DNA from: Blattamonas nauphoetae
Taxonomy: Eukaryota > Preaxostyla > Oxymonadida
Direction: 5' to 3'
NCBI GenBank assembly: GCA_033064195.1
Contig: JARBJD010000009.1
Coordinates: forward strand, 620,001-684,000
Length of the DNA: 64,000 nt
Below, in pieces: positions 36,650 through 47,332 of the stretch. Below the pieces are notes generated by a model. That model did no database searches. It saw only the letters and a program-made list of their open reading frames with translations, and had not been told where the DNA came from. Both the position numbers and the translations under genes were made by a program. Every line of letters starts with the position of its first letter. Position 1 is the first letter of the stretch.

Positions 36650-38244
36650 ATGTTTGCCATTCGCTTCATTTTTACTCATCTTTGTTTTATACTCACAATT
36701 TGTACGTCTATCCGCTGGTATGTAGGGTTTTATTCTTCCCTCTCTTGTTTTTCTCACCAATCTACTCTGACACACCTGCATTCTGTCCAACCGACCTGAT
36801 ATATGGTAAATGGGTCTTCACAATTGGGGCTTCGCAGAAGGATCGTTTTTTTGATTGCCAAACACTCACTAATGTCTCAAGCATCGAAAAATTCACATTT
36901 GAGCTTGCGAAACCGAACATCGTCAAAAATGAAAATAACAAGAAAATTGGAACATGGTCAATGCTTGTCAACGAAGGATTTGACATTTTTGCAAATGGAT
37001 TCCACTTCAACACATTCTTCAAGTACACAAAGGTCGGCGAAAAGTATGAAACTGATTGCACTCAGACTATGGTTGGTTGGGCGAGGCCAGATCAAGTAAA
37101 CCCAAAACGAATCATGTGTTTCAAGGCTGAAAAAGTTGCAACATCCAACGATCAGACTACACACTTCAGGACGACAACAACTCCAAACGCCAAAATCCCG
37201 ACGCCTACCCCAAATTATCACGAAGTAGATGGTCGCCGCATGGTTACTGATACCCTTTCCCTTGACGAGTACTATGAAATCAGTGAATCGCTGTCCCAAT
37301 CTTCCACTTATCGTCACGAAGCTCCCCCACCAGTTTCCTCCTCTCAGACACAACTTGACAAATTCCCAGCAGCTCTTGACTGGAGGAATGTGAGTGGTGT
37401 GAACTACATCCAGGGTGTGTACTCTCAGCGCAGTTGTGGAAGTTGCTTTTCGTTCGCTGGACTGGAAGCCCTTGAGTCTCGCCTCATGATCGCAACGAAG
37501 GGCAAATTTGACGTAACCCTTTCCGAGATGGACATTGTTGCATGCTGCCATTACTCACAGGGCTGTGAAGGCGGCAACCCTCAGTCTGTCTGGTCGTGGG
37601 CCAAGGATCACGGGGCAGTTGATCATAAATGCTTCCCATACGCAATGAAAGATCAGAGTACAGTGAAATGCGCCCAGAAGTGCACTGACCCCTCACAAGT
37701 CTTCTTCGCGAAGGAGTTTGGCTATGTGGGTGGCTTCTTTGGAAACTGTTCCGAAGAAGCGATGATCGCCGAACTCCAAAACGGCCCGTTCCCCATCGCC
37801 ATCAACGCCAGCTGCCCCGCCTTCAAAACCGCAAAGGGACTGTACGAAGACCCGGAAGAATGCAAAGCGTACGAGAAGCGAGGACCAGACCACTCGGTGC
37901 TGCTTGTGGGATATGGCGAGGAAGGCGGAGTGAAGTACTGGACGATCAAGAACAGCTGGGGGCCGAATTGGGGCGATGAGGGTTATCTGAAGATCAAGCG
38001 CGGCATCAACGAGATCTTCATTGAGAGTGTTGGCGAGTACGTGCATCCATCGCTGGTCGGGTTGGATATGGATTATCTCATCCCGTTTCTGGATCGCATC
38101 CTGACTTCTCTCTTCTTTTGGCTGGCTGTGGGGATGGGTTGTTTGTGCCTCATTCTGTTCTGCGTCTGTGTCGCAATGTGCTGCTCAATCCATCGGAAAC
38201 CGAAGCTCGACACAGCTTACTCAATCAACAAGATGGATCGTTAA
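36650..38244 (+). CDS. cathepsin C-like cysteine protease with C-terminal membrane anchor
   Basis: The body, continuous from about 36735 to 38244, matches dipeptidyl-peptidase I: DTPAFC...GKWVFTIG (exclusion domain), then a papain fold. Catalytic Cys is in RSCGSCFSF, His in GPDHSVLLVGYG, Asn in IKNSWGPNWG. A C-terminal hydrophobic stretch (LTSLFFWLAVGMGCLCLILF) followed by a basic tail would anchor it in a membrane; animal cathepsin C is soluble.
The start is unresolved. A signal peptide beginning MFAIRFIF at 36650 is in a different frame from the body. The two frames differ by an 8-nt GT..AG stretch at 36718-36725, so an upstream exon, an odd splice or a sequence error must bridge them. It is divergent from AP-3 mu. 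Confidence 0.85.
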
Positions 38245-38355
38245 TGTTAATCTCCTCTTTATCATTTCAAATGAGTGTTCTCATCTCAGGATGTTCCAAT
38301 GCTGGGTGTGAAATGAAAATGAAGACTCAAGCAAACAAAACAAAGACAACGTCAA

Positions 38356-39308
38356 TTATAAAGGCTTAAGTTTGATGTAAGCAGCAACACCGATGGCAAC
38401 AGCAACAGTTGTTCCGATGGCAATCCCAAAGTACAAGTTTCTCCGCGATGGAGGCTCATCAGCGGTCTGTGGCATGGGACCGGTTGGTTCTGTTCCTTGG
38501 AGGAGTAAATCGTCTGAGACATCAAGTGGCGGAGGTAACCTGAATATATGGGCACTTGCACCGCGTTTGGTACATGTTGCAGTGACTGTTACAGTTTCAT
38601 GAGTGGAATATTCGCGTTCAATTCTCTTGAAGGCAGTCTTATCTTTGACTGAGAACTCAATTTGGACTGGTTCATTTTCTGTTTCTTGTGGGTATGTGGG
38701 TTGGAAAGAAACGGAGTAAAAATTCGGTGGTACTGTTGATTCTTTTGAGATTTGAAGTGTTGGAACAGATGTATATTTTCCACTGAAAGTAATCTCTTTG
38801 GCATTCCAATAGTGGAGGTGATTGTAATTCGCCAGTCTTTGAGCAAGAAGGCCGAAGTGGAAGAGATAATCTGAATAGGGTATTGATAAATTGACTGGGT
38901 TGTTTTCGGTCATCGGAACCTCCCGGAGTTCATGGTTAGAATGATGACCTGAAAAATAAAAAAAAGTGAAATCAAACCGTATGCTTCGAGAATACCTCGA
39001 ATTTTGACAACACGTTTGCGTGTGAAGCGTGAAGATGGAGGAGGAAGTTTTGGGTCTGTGAAAAGGACTAAATCTGTATTTTTCCAAAAGCAATCTGAGG
39101 GAATCATCTGAAAGGTCACATGATCTTGATGAACTTTCACAACTTGTCCCTCCCATTCGACAATCTTGCCTTTGAACGAAGATGAAAAGAGTTCTTTCAG
39201 CTTTTCTTCGTAATGAATGGAACACTGTTGTATGTAGTTTTGCCAATTCAATTCAGACGGCTTTTCATAAGGATAGCAGTATCGAGTATTGGAAATGAAG
39301 TTTCCCAT
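38356..39308 (-). CDS. tail-anchored OB-like protein, unknown
   Basis: Two exons: 39308-38996 and 38948-38356 (intron 47 nt), 301 aa. MGN start; an OB/SH3-like segment reads GKIVEWEGQVVKVHQDHVTFQM. The C-terminal 20 residues are hydrophobic (FGIAIGTTVAVAIGVAAYI) with a short basic end, a tail-anchor layout. Some wolframin-type proteins have a similar OB part, but the match is weak. It converges with the cathepsin gene, with stops 112 bp apart. Confidence 0.6.
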
Positions 39309-39445
39309 TATGCTCGTTGACTTTAAGTTTTAATGAAATATGTTGGGCCGATCTGAGATGTCAGATTCGATTGAACGGCAAGACGATCTCAAATCAGATT
39401 CTCGTTCTCAGGTTTCTGTACACTAATTTTTGTTTTTGATTTTTA

Positions 39446-41138
39446 GGCATGGCTGACCGGCCAAAAGTGCCGGTCAGTGTCACTCCACAATTGTTCAAAG
39501 GGTCAGATCTCGACCTCTTCGTAAATTATACGCTATTCACACAAAAAGAATGAGATAACTGATATTTATGTCCGGATTTCCGAAATGAAACGAGACACAT
39601 GCCGAGGATCAGCTGATTCGTAGAGTTTTGTTTTGACTCCTCTTTTTTCTCTCTGACATTGTTTTTGTGGATTATTCTCCCCTTCATATGTCATCTTTCT
39701 GCTCTTTATCTACTCTCTTTGCAGCGAGTTGAACGGAGAGCACATCTTCCGTGCTACGGAAGAGATGGAACCGTCAAACATTAACTGTCCAAATATGAAC
39801 GATCCAGACTCATTTCAACTGTACTCCTGTTCCTTGTGCCATTCACAAAGATCTGAACTCTCACAGACGTGACATCAAATGGCTTTATACGATACACAAG
39901 TTCAAAAGGTGATTCTATTGATTCCGTCACAACAAGATGGTATCGAGCTCCAGAGTTGCTCCCTACCACAACACAGTATTCAACAGCCGTTGATATGTGG
40001 GCAATGGGATGCATCATGGGTAATCTGCTCGACGGGCAACCAATGTTTCTCGGCGATAGTGACCTCGACCAGTTGCATGTCATTCAAAAAATGATGAGTA
40101 CAATGATGCCTGAACGGAAAGAAGTTTCTATTTTCATTCACATCCATTCTCTTCCAGTTTTATATGAAAACAGGGCATTCGCGAGAGTCCCGCCGCCAAA
40201 CCTCTCTCATCCAGAGACACTTGATCGCAAGTACTTTGGACATGCCTCAAAACGTGCCCTACAATTCATAAAAGCGACATTTCGAATGGACCTGAAAGAC
40301 AGACTCACTGCTGCGAACTTCCCACTAAAACCCACAGGATGGCCAGTCTTGCGAAAGTTTTGTTCACCGCTATGCTGATCGCACCCTACGAAGCCAGCGA
40401 ATGTTTGTTCCACGTGCACTACATCAGCACTCTCATCTCCACGATCTTTCTTTGGATTTCACACGAGCCAGAATTGGATGAAGGGTTGGAGGGTGTGAAA
40501 GAGAAAGGAGAAGAGTGAAGACAGAAATGAGAAAGTTGAAGCGAGAAGGCACAAAAGATAAAGAAAGACATGGAAAAGAGCATAGTGGAGAACCAGAACG
40601 ATTTCGAGTTCATAAGCGAGAACGAAGACGATGGTGCACTGGTGGGTGTTTTTCGATTATGAACGGGAGGAACAAGGTCGACATTGCCCAATCCAGCCAT
40701 AATGTTGAGCTATTTCTCACAGCTCTGTTCCATCACCAATGATTCTCAATTTGTGGAGAAATAAATCTTGTTGGTTTCCACTTCAATCACAATCAGTTAT
40801 TAACCTCGCCAAAAGTCTGTAATTCAAAAATGGTTATAGAGAGATAGCAAAGGACGAAAACGAACGATCCGCTGCCCATAAAAGTTTTTGGATCACCAAT
40901 CTGACTGAAATGTCTGAAAATAAGAGGTATATCGCTGAATTGAAGTGTTAATAAATAATTTGTTGTATATCCGAAGAAAATACAAAAATATAGTGGTCAT
41001 TTATTCGACTCTCAACTCAAACTGAAATCCACTTCGGAGAAATGGGAACTCCCGATTATGGGTTCCGATATTTCTCCGGTCAGTGACCGTCAGTACTTTT
41101 CGGTAAAAACTGACCGGTCAGTGCCGGTCAGCCATGCC
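39446..41138. mobile_element. TIR element 1 carrying host gene fragment
   Basis: Ends in inverted GGCATGGCTGACCGGC, flanked on both sides by TA. The left end contains CTGACCGGC and GCCGGTCAG as a small hairpin, and the right end repeats the same core. The last ~110 bp and first ~65 bp match element 2. No transposase lies inside; instead there is a protein-kinase remnant. TA target and TIR suggest a Tc1/mariner or pogo type. The pogo-like fragments nearby may come from the source of the mobilising enzyme. Confidence 0.85.
39836..40378 (+). pseudogene. CDKL/CMGC-like kinase fragment inside TIR element
   Basis: The frame 39869-40378 contains GFIRYTSS...TTRWYRAPELL, AVDMWAMGCIMGNLLDGQP, GDSDLDQLHVIQ and RMDLKDRLTA, a C-lobe close to CDKL-type kinases. 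The HRD region is present only as IHKDLN in another frame near 39845 and the N-lobe is absent. A partial copy with damaged upstream part is the natural reading. Confidence 0.8.
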
Positions 41139-41274
41139 TATTGATTTTCTCCTTCGAATGTGTCAATCACTTCTCTCTATAATTCGGAGGGGCACAGATT
41201 TTTGGACACTTTTGATCGAATTCACCGAAATTTGGACACCGAAATTGGTTTTCAAAACCGGAATTTGGACACCA

Positions 41275-41317
41275 CCGATCAATTGACACCTCCGTGACAG
41301 AGGTGTCAATTGATCGG
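41275..41317. repeat. perfect inverted repeat, 18-bp arms
   Basis: Arms 41275-41292 and 41300-41317 are exact reverse complements around a 7-nt loop (centre CGTGACA). Next to it are short direct repeats containing TTTGGACAC. It could be a transposon end or a hairpin in a transcript. Confidence 0.9.
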
Positions 41318-41514
41318 TTTTGGGGGTTGCAGATAAGGGATTAATTAGAGGTAGAAATGGCAAAACACGCAGGATTACTACAAAGGCAGGCGAATTGCGA
41401 GGATAAAGGGAGAGAAACTGACATCAGTAGGGTCTGCTTGTTCGTAACTCCGAGAAGAATTATTCATCTCATTCGCGAAAGATTCAATTTCAGCAGACAT
41501 TCAATCAACCATTA

Positions 41515-42069
41515 TTGAACACATCAATTTATTTCCCGGTCTGTGTCGCAGTGTATGTGCACGAACCATTCTTCGAGTTTTGTCAAAAGAACAAAAAAAC
41601 TATACCAAACGTCACTCTTTCAGGAATTCTAAATCTCCCGTCTTCGACAGTCAGCGAACTAAATACAGAAATCACAACAAATAATGAGAAAGAAAAGAAA
41701 GAATCGGCCCATCTCTCACTCGCCGACGAAAGAGAGATCGTGGATGCAATCATCCAAGATTCAAGAGCTGGTAAGCCGTGGCGACTGACAAAATTGTGTG
41801 TGGAGGCGAACAGAAAATCAACAGTTCCTGTGTCAAGGAACTGGCATCTCAACTTCCTAAAAGGATGGGAAACACTAATACACTCAGGCTGTTCCAAAAT
41901 GGCCGCTCGGTGGAGAAAATGGTCGCTGGTGAGAATTCGGTATGAAGAAATTCAAATAGTGATAATTCTGGTCGCTTTTTGTCCGATAGCACGTGGTGGC
42001 TTGGAATGTATGATCGCACCCACCATTTACTCCGACTCTCACTCAAAGGCTCAGAAGTCATCGTGTTGA
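41515..42069 (+). pseudogene. pogo/Tigger-type transposase, N-terminal DNA-binding fragment
   Basis: The open frame contains an HTH segment like the CENP-B/Tc5 type: LSLADEREIVDAIIQD...GKPWRLTKLC followed by SRNWHLNFLKGWE (expected W..RFL.R pattern). It ends without a catalytic domain. The true start is uncertain. The first ~60 residues may not be part of it. Confidence 0.6.
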
Positions 42070-42454
42070 GTTGGCACGACAATACATTATTTTATCCAGT
42101 ATACTGACATCAAGGCAACGTTGGGAATTGAGAATAATCACAAATGCCATTAGAGACATCAAAACAATAGAAGGATATTCCAAAACACACAATTAAATCC
42201 TGTGATGAGAGGAGGCAGGTCGATAATAAACAATAATCCGTTCACTCAACTCTTCGAAGAATCCAATTCGTTCTCCCTCCGTTCGTAATCCGTTCACGTA
42301 GTGTTCGTGCTGTTTTCGTCTTCAGTTCGCCCTCCGTTCGCTCTTCATTCACTCTTCGTCCGCATTGCACATCCTCTCGAGTTCTTGATTTCTCCCTTCA
42401 ATAAATCCAACAACGACAAATATGAGACAAATGTCAGTCCTTCCGAAGGAATGA
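42070..42454. other. intergenic, simple CGTTC-rich sequence
   Basis: No gene. Around 42240-42370 the sequence repeats short words such as CGTTC and TTCGTC. Confidence 0.5.
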
Positions 42455-45400
42455 ATGCCCTTTCAAAAACTGAGCAGCAACCCTGAAGAGAATAAAAAGC
42501 GAAACAGAAACAAACAGCGCGATGGCTGGGTCCTTCTGGCCCATCCTCATTTGGAAGAACTCGACGTTGGATTGCTGGTGGATGCCAGCCTGCTTGAACT
42601 CATTGAGCAGCGGAGGAAGACGGAGGTGAAGAGGCGGAGAGTGTCTGTGCGGATGTGGAGGAGGTGGTCGATCTGCACCGTGCCCTTCCCGCCGAGCAGC
42701 AGGTGCATGGGGTGTCGAAGCTGGGGACGATGGGTGAGTGTGGGGAGAAGAGGGCTGTGTCGGGGGCGTCGGATCATACGTAAAATGCGGGGACTGAGCT
42801 GAACTGGAGTCGAGAGGGGTGGTGTGAGCAGGTGAGGATGGATCGGGAGGGCGACGTGTTCTGCCGAGCAGCCATTTGCATCTCGTTGCGGTTATCTCTG
42901 CTCAAGTTCAGAGCACGCTTGTCGAGTGCCTTCTCAACGAGTGCGGCGACTTCTCGAACAGATTGGTGATTATGTGGACGTGGATGATTGTCTGGACTGG
43001 CGTGTTCTTCTCCTGCACGACTACAGCGAGGACGTTGACCACATCATCAAGCACACGCGACGAGGTGGACCTATGATGCGGGTGTGGAGTGGGGAGAGCG
43101 AGGCTGTAGATGATGCGAAGGGCAGCGTCGCTGTCTTCGACGGCCGAGCGGGAGGTTGTGGTGAGATGTAACTGCGGGGTGATGGTGACGTGGTGACGAA
43201 GCTTCGTCCTCTAGTCCACATAGCAGTCCCACCACCCTTCGAGCTCGACGTCGAACAGAAGCATCTCTTCTGCTGTACGGATGTGGACGGAATCGGAGCT
43301 CGACGTCGAACAGCAGCATCTCTTCTGCTGTACGGATGTGGACGGAATCGGAGCTCGACGTCGAACAGCAGCATCTCTTCTGCTGTACGGATGTGGACGG
43401 AATCGGAGCGAGACGTCGAACAACAGCGGCGGAGGAAGGCTGAACGAGCAGCAGCTCGCATTTTGAGAGCTGGCACGCGGACACTGGTTGATGGTGAAGA
43501 GTTGGGTGAAGTCGACCTGATCACCGAGCGGAGCAAGGATGCTCATCCCGGTCATCACGCGCCAGCTGATCACCACGTCGAGGCAGGTCACTTTGTGCTT
43601 GGCTTCGAACACCGCTCGCTCTTCTTGAAGATGAGTGTCCTGTGCTTGCTGACGAAGAACGGGAGCGACGAGTAGAGGTTGAGTAGCATCAGTCGTGCCT
43701 GGTTCATCTCCCAAAAGTTCGGAGACTGCGAAAACGCGGCGAGGGCAGTGAGGACGAGGGGGATGTTGGTGGAGGACAGCGTTGCTGTGGGAGAACTGAA
43801 GAAGATGAGAAAAAGAGAAGACAGACCAATCGGAACGTGTCTGTGAGGGAAGAGAGCCGCGAATACACTCCAACTACTCTCGTCTTGTTGATCGCCTGCG
43901 ATTTGATGGGCAGAGGGGCTGACTGGCTCGTCTAGTCTGATTTGACGAAGATATAGTTGATGAAGAGTGACTGGGCACTCGCCGACAGCGCCGACACAAA
44001 CATGAACAGCACCACAACCTCCGCCTTGGCCCATCGGAATAGCTCCAACGCCTGCTCCACCTCGTCCACAGACAGGGGCAGCGTGGAGGCGGGTGTGCTG
44101 GGGCTCGGCTGCTTCTTCTCCTCGTCCTTCTGCAGCTGCATGAAGCTGTAGTCGACAAGAAGGACGAGCAGGTTCCGTCTGGCACACATCCCTTCGGCTG
44201 CCTGGACGAGCGAGACGATCCAAACAGGCGATCTCAGCAGATCCATCCGGCCTTGGTCGATGGCGTGGACGTCCGAGAAGAGGGAGTTGACCAGCCACAT
44301 GATCAGGTTGCTCTGGACCTCTGCCCCCACCGCTGCCGAATGGTCAGCCAGGAAGAGGAGGACAGCGGGATGGTACTGCCTGATCAGCGTGCGGACAGCG
44401 ACGCCGCCGAGACAGACGAAGAAACAAAGAGAATGGTACACGTGGAGAAGGAGGAAGGGCGACGAGGCACGCAGGTGGATATTATATTCACACTACACTC
44501 GATGTCACCGAGCGAACAGGGCAGTGAAGAAGGAAGCGTGGGGGAGTGGCGTAGACGAGGAGAGGACGAGAGAGGAGAGCATGGGGAGGATGCGGAAGAA
44601 GGCAGTTCCACTCTTCCAGTTCCTCCTTCCAACCCCCGTGACCTTCATCGCGTACTCCTTCGACGTGGTGTCGGGAATGAAGTTGGGCAGGATGGGCAGC
44701 TTGTTCAGAATGGTGATGTTGAGGCTATCCTGCGCTACGAGGAAGTGCGACGTGTTTGGCGAGGCCTAATTTGTGGAGTGGAGATGGAGAGCGAGATAGG
44801 GCTTTCATGCGATCAGCTTCTTCTTCCGAGACAGCAGCGACGAGTTGTACTCTCCCATCTGGGCCCAGAACGTGTTCATTTCGGAGAAGAACGAAGTCTC
44901 TTGACCTTCGTCGGCCGACCGCACGCCTTCCTGCCCTATCTCCTTCAGAAGAGCGAAAAAGAGAAGGGAGAGAGCCTCTGCCAGAGCATCCCCGAACTGG
45001 ATGGTGCAGAGGGAGTCGATCGGATTGCGTGTGGACGGGCTGGACATTGGCATGTCGTCCATGTCGTCCGAATACACACTCCCATCGTCCGACTCGTCAC
45101 CCACCGACGTCCACTGCGGATGTAGCTCCGAAGCGAGCTGGACGACGAGCTGGCGCGTGAACTGGACGAGGCTGGGGGCGAAGGGGTAGGTGTGGTCGCC
45201 GAGGGCGGTGATGGGAAGAGTTCGGTGGGAAGATCATTCGGAGCTGCTCGATCTTGTTGAAAACGTTGTCCGACGAGAACGTGCAAAGTTTGGTCAGATT
45301 GGGATGGTTTTGCTCAGCCTGAACCTGTGGACTCGATCGAACTCGCTCAGATGTGCCTTCCGCGTGACAGAAGTGAGGTTGATGTTAGTCAGGTGGATCT

Positions 45401-45500
45401 CTGTCGTGTGCCCAATCGGAGCTACGGGTGACGAAACGCTGAGATTAACTGGCGCCGTGCTTTCGAACATCTGGTCCTCTCCGGGCAGCACCAGCTTAGC
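42455..45500 (-). pseudogene. large frame-broken helical-repeat gene, GC-rich
   Basis: Minus-strand protein-like sequence in many pieces. Near 45300-44800: CTFSSDNVFNKIEQLRMIF, LVQFTRQLVVQLAS and IQFGDALAEALSLLFFALL. Near 44740-44520: ILNKLPILPNFIP. Near 44410-43950: IMWLVNSLFSDVHAID and SLVQAAEGMCARRNLLVLL. Near 43800-43500: NLYSSLPFFVSKHRTL then VTCLDVVISWRVMTG in another frame. Near 42700-42520: GGKGTVQIDHLLHIRTDT then FKQAGIHQQSNVEFF in another frame. Alpha-helical, HEAT-like; not recognised. Frame changes inside continuous coding and a 55-bp array indicate decay. GC content is clearly higher than in neighbours. Confidence 0.65.
43241..43421. repeat. 55-bp tandem repeat, three units plus part
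   Basis: Units start at 43241, 43296 and 43351, with the remainder at 43406-43421. Copies differ by one or two bases. Since 55 is not a multiple of three, each unit shifts the reading frame, so all frames show related peptides (RRRAPIPSTSVQQK in one). Confidence 0.95.
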
Positions 45501-46460
45501 CTGTCACTCCGGCTATCCTGAAAAATGCGAGACGTCGAGTCATCAAGCAATCAGAAACGTGAAGATCGTGTGTGTTGTTGCATTTGAATGTGTAGCCTGT
45601 TCAGGTTGTGGTTCGTCTTTCCTGTAACACACAATCAGAAATATTCAGATGTCAAGATGTCAGATCGTTGAATTGGCTGGTAAGCAAGGCGCTACCACTG
45701 TTCGAACACACTCGGACGAAGTTGCAGTGTTTTAAATGAATCTTGGACAGGATCCTGTCAAAAAAGATCGCTCCTCCTTTCACCGTTGTTGAGATGTCCA
45801 GGAAGTTGCAGTAAGTTAGAATAACGGTGTCACTGTTCGTTGCGTTGGATGTGGTATACTCAACACTGACATGATCGCTCTGACCTGGATTGATGTTCTC
45901 CTTGATGATGTTGGCGTTGGAGAGAGGTGTTTGAGGACCGCGGGTGTGGTAGTACAGGAATGAGTTGTTCAAACTGATAATCGAGCCCCCAAAGTTCAAA
46001 TCGCGGTTCACCGTTCCAAAAAGGAGTTGGAGCTCTTTTCCATCCAGTATCCAAACAATTCCTGGGATAAGTACCAGCCAGGTTTCTTCCGTGGATAGAA
46101 CGGTGGACTTCCATTTCAAACTTAAATTGCAGACAATGAACAGGAAACTCCCTGCATGCCCTCAGTTTCTTCGTCACCATGTTCAAATGTGACAATAATA
46201 CCATCAGCCGTCACCATTTTGGATAAATCCAGTTGTGACGAAACCAGATTCGATTCGATAGGATTCGTCCCTTTCGAGAGTGTGGTTGAATGTAACGAGG
46301 GCAATATCCTCCATGGCCTCGTGATTTAGTTGTTGTGTTGAATCATCCGTGTCGTATGGATCTGATTTCTTTCTGTCTTCGGAACAAAAATTGTGAATCA
46401 TGTATCGCCAGCTTGAAACAACAGTTCTGCAATGACACTGACGAATCTTCAATCAACAGT
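45501..46460 (-). pseudogene. beta-helix (pectin-lyase-like) surface protein remnant
   Basis: Minus-strand frame 46119-45652 holds repeats of the right-handed beta-helix type: FGGSIISLNNSFLY, ILTYCNFLDISTTVKGGAIFF and IHLKHCNFVRVCSNSGSALL, with the CxF and GGAI spacing. Another piece at 46452-46204 is in a different frame (HEAMEDIALVTFNHT). Frames do not connect and there is no start, so this is a fragment. Large families of such proteins are common in oxymonads and other metamonads. Confidence 0.65.
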
Positions 46461-47332
46461 GCTCAGAGTTCTTCCTCGTTTCGTCTTTTGATTGGAATCT
46501 GAATGTGCATCGTTGCCAAAACGAGCAGAGTTCAATTTAGAGAAACTGAAGATTTCTCAATCAAAACTTGATGTTTCTTCATCACACTTGTTCCCTCTTC
46601 CGTAGATGCAAACTGGCCATCTGAAATCACACTTTCCATTCCTTCTGGTTTCCTGATATTTGATTCTTTGAGGGAGATCTAAACTCAATTCGAGAAAACT
46701 GCTGTGTTTGGGAGAATAATGGGTTGTTCCGGTGAGTGTCGAGAAGTAGTTCGAGTATCTTCCTCAGATCTTGTTCGTGGATACGATGGGGATTGTTCGG
46801 AAGGGTTGTATTTCGATCTTTACCGTTTGGTTCTTCATCCTGGAGTTTTCTTTCATTTATGACAATTTCCTCAATATATGTGCACGGTGGTGATAAGTGA
46901 AGTATCATACGAGGGGAAAACAGAGAATAGGGAACAGTATCGCGGAATGAATGTGGATGAGGATCAGAGCTGGTAATTTAGAGACTATCAATAACCAATA
47001 GAGGAAATGAGGAGAAAACAAACACTTTCAACATCGAGTTGGTCTGAATAATGCGTTTCGGCTAATTTCCGCAAGATAATCTCGATCTATCCTGCACTTT
47101 TTTATTTCACATGACAGTGATGAAATAGACACCAAACGAGAGTTTGGATCTTCTCACATGATTCCTGATTAAAACCAATTCCATTTCTTCCTTTTTCTCT
47201 TCATTCTCAAATAGACACCAAATCTCGTGCAAATTATGGAGACCTTTTGGAGAGGCCTGAATACACTACATAAAACTGGAGCCATGCGAATTGGCTCGAA
47301 TGAGACTATCTGTGGATGATATCAACAAACTA
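46461..47332. other. no gene seen
   Basis: AT-rich sequence with only short frames, including a 93-codon minus one (46908-46627) that I cannot distinguish from chance. Probably decayed. Confidence 0.4.

Noticed and set aside
43241-43421. CRISPR-like array
   Set aside because: Units are contiguous with no unique spacers, and the context is eukaryotic; it is a plain tandem repeat.
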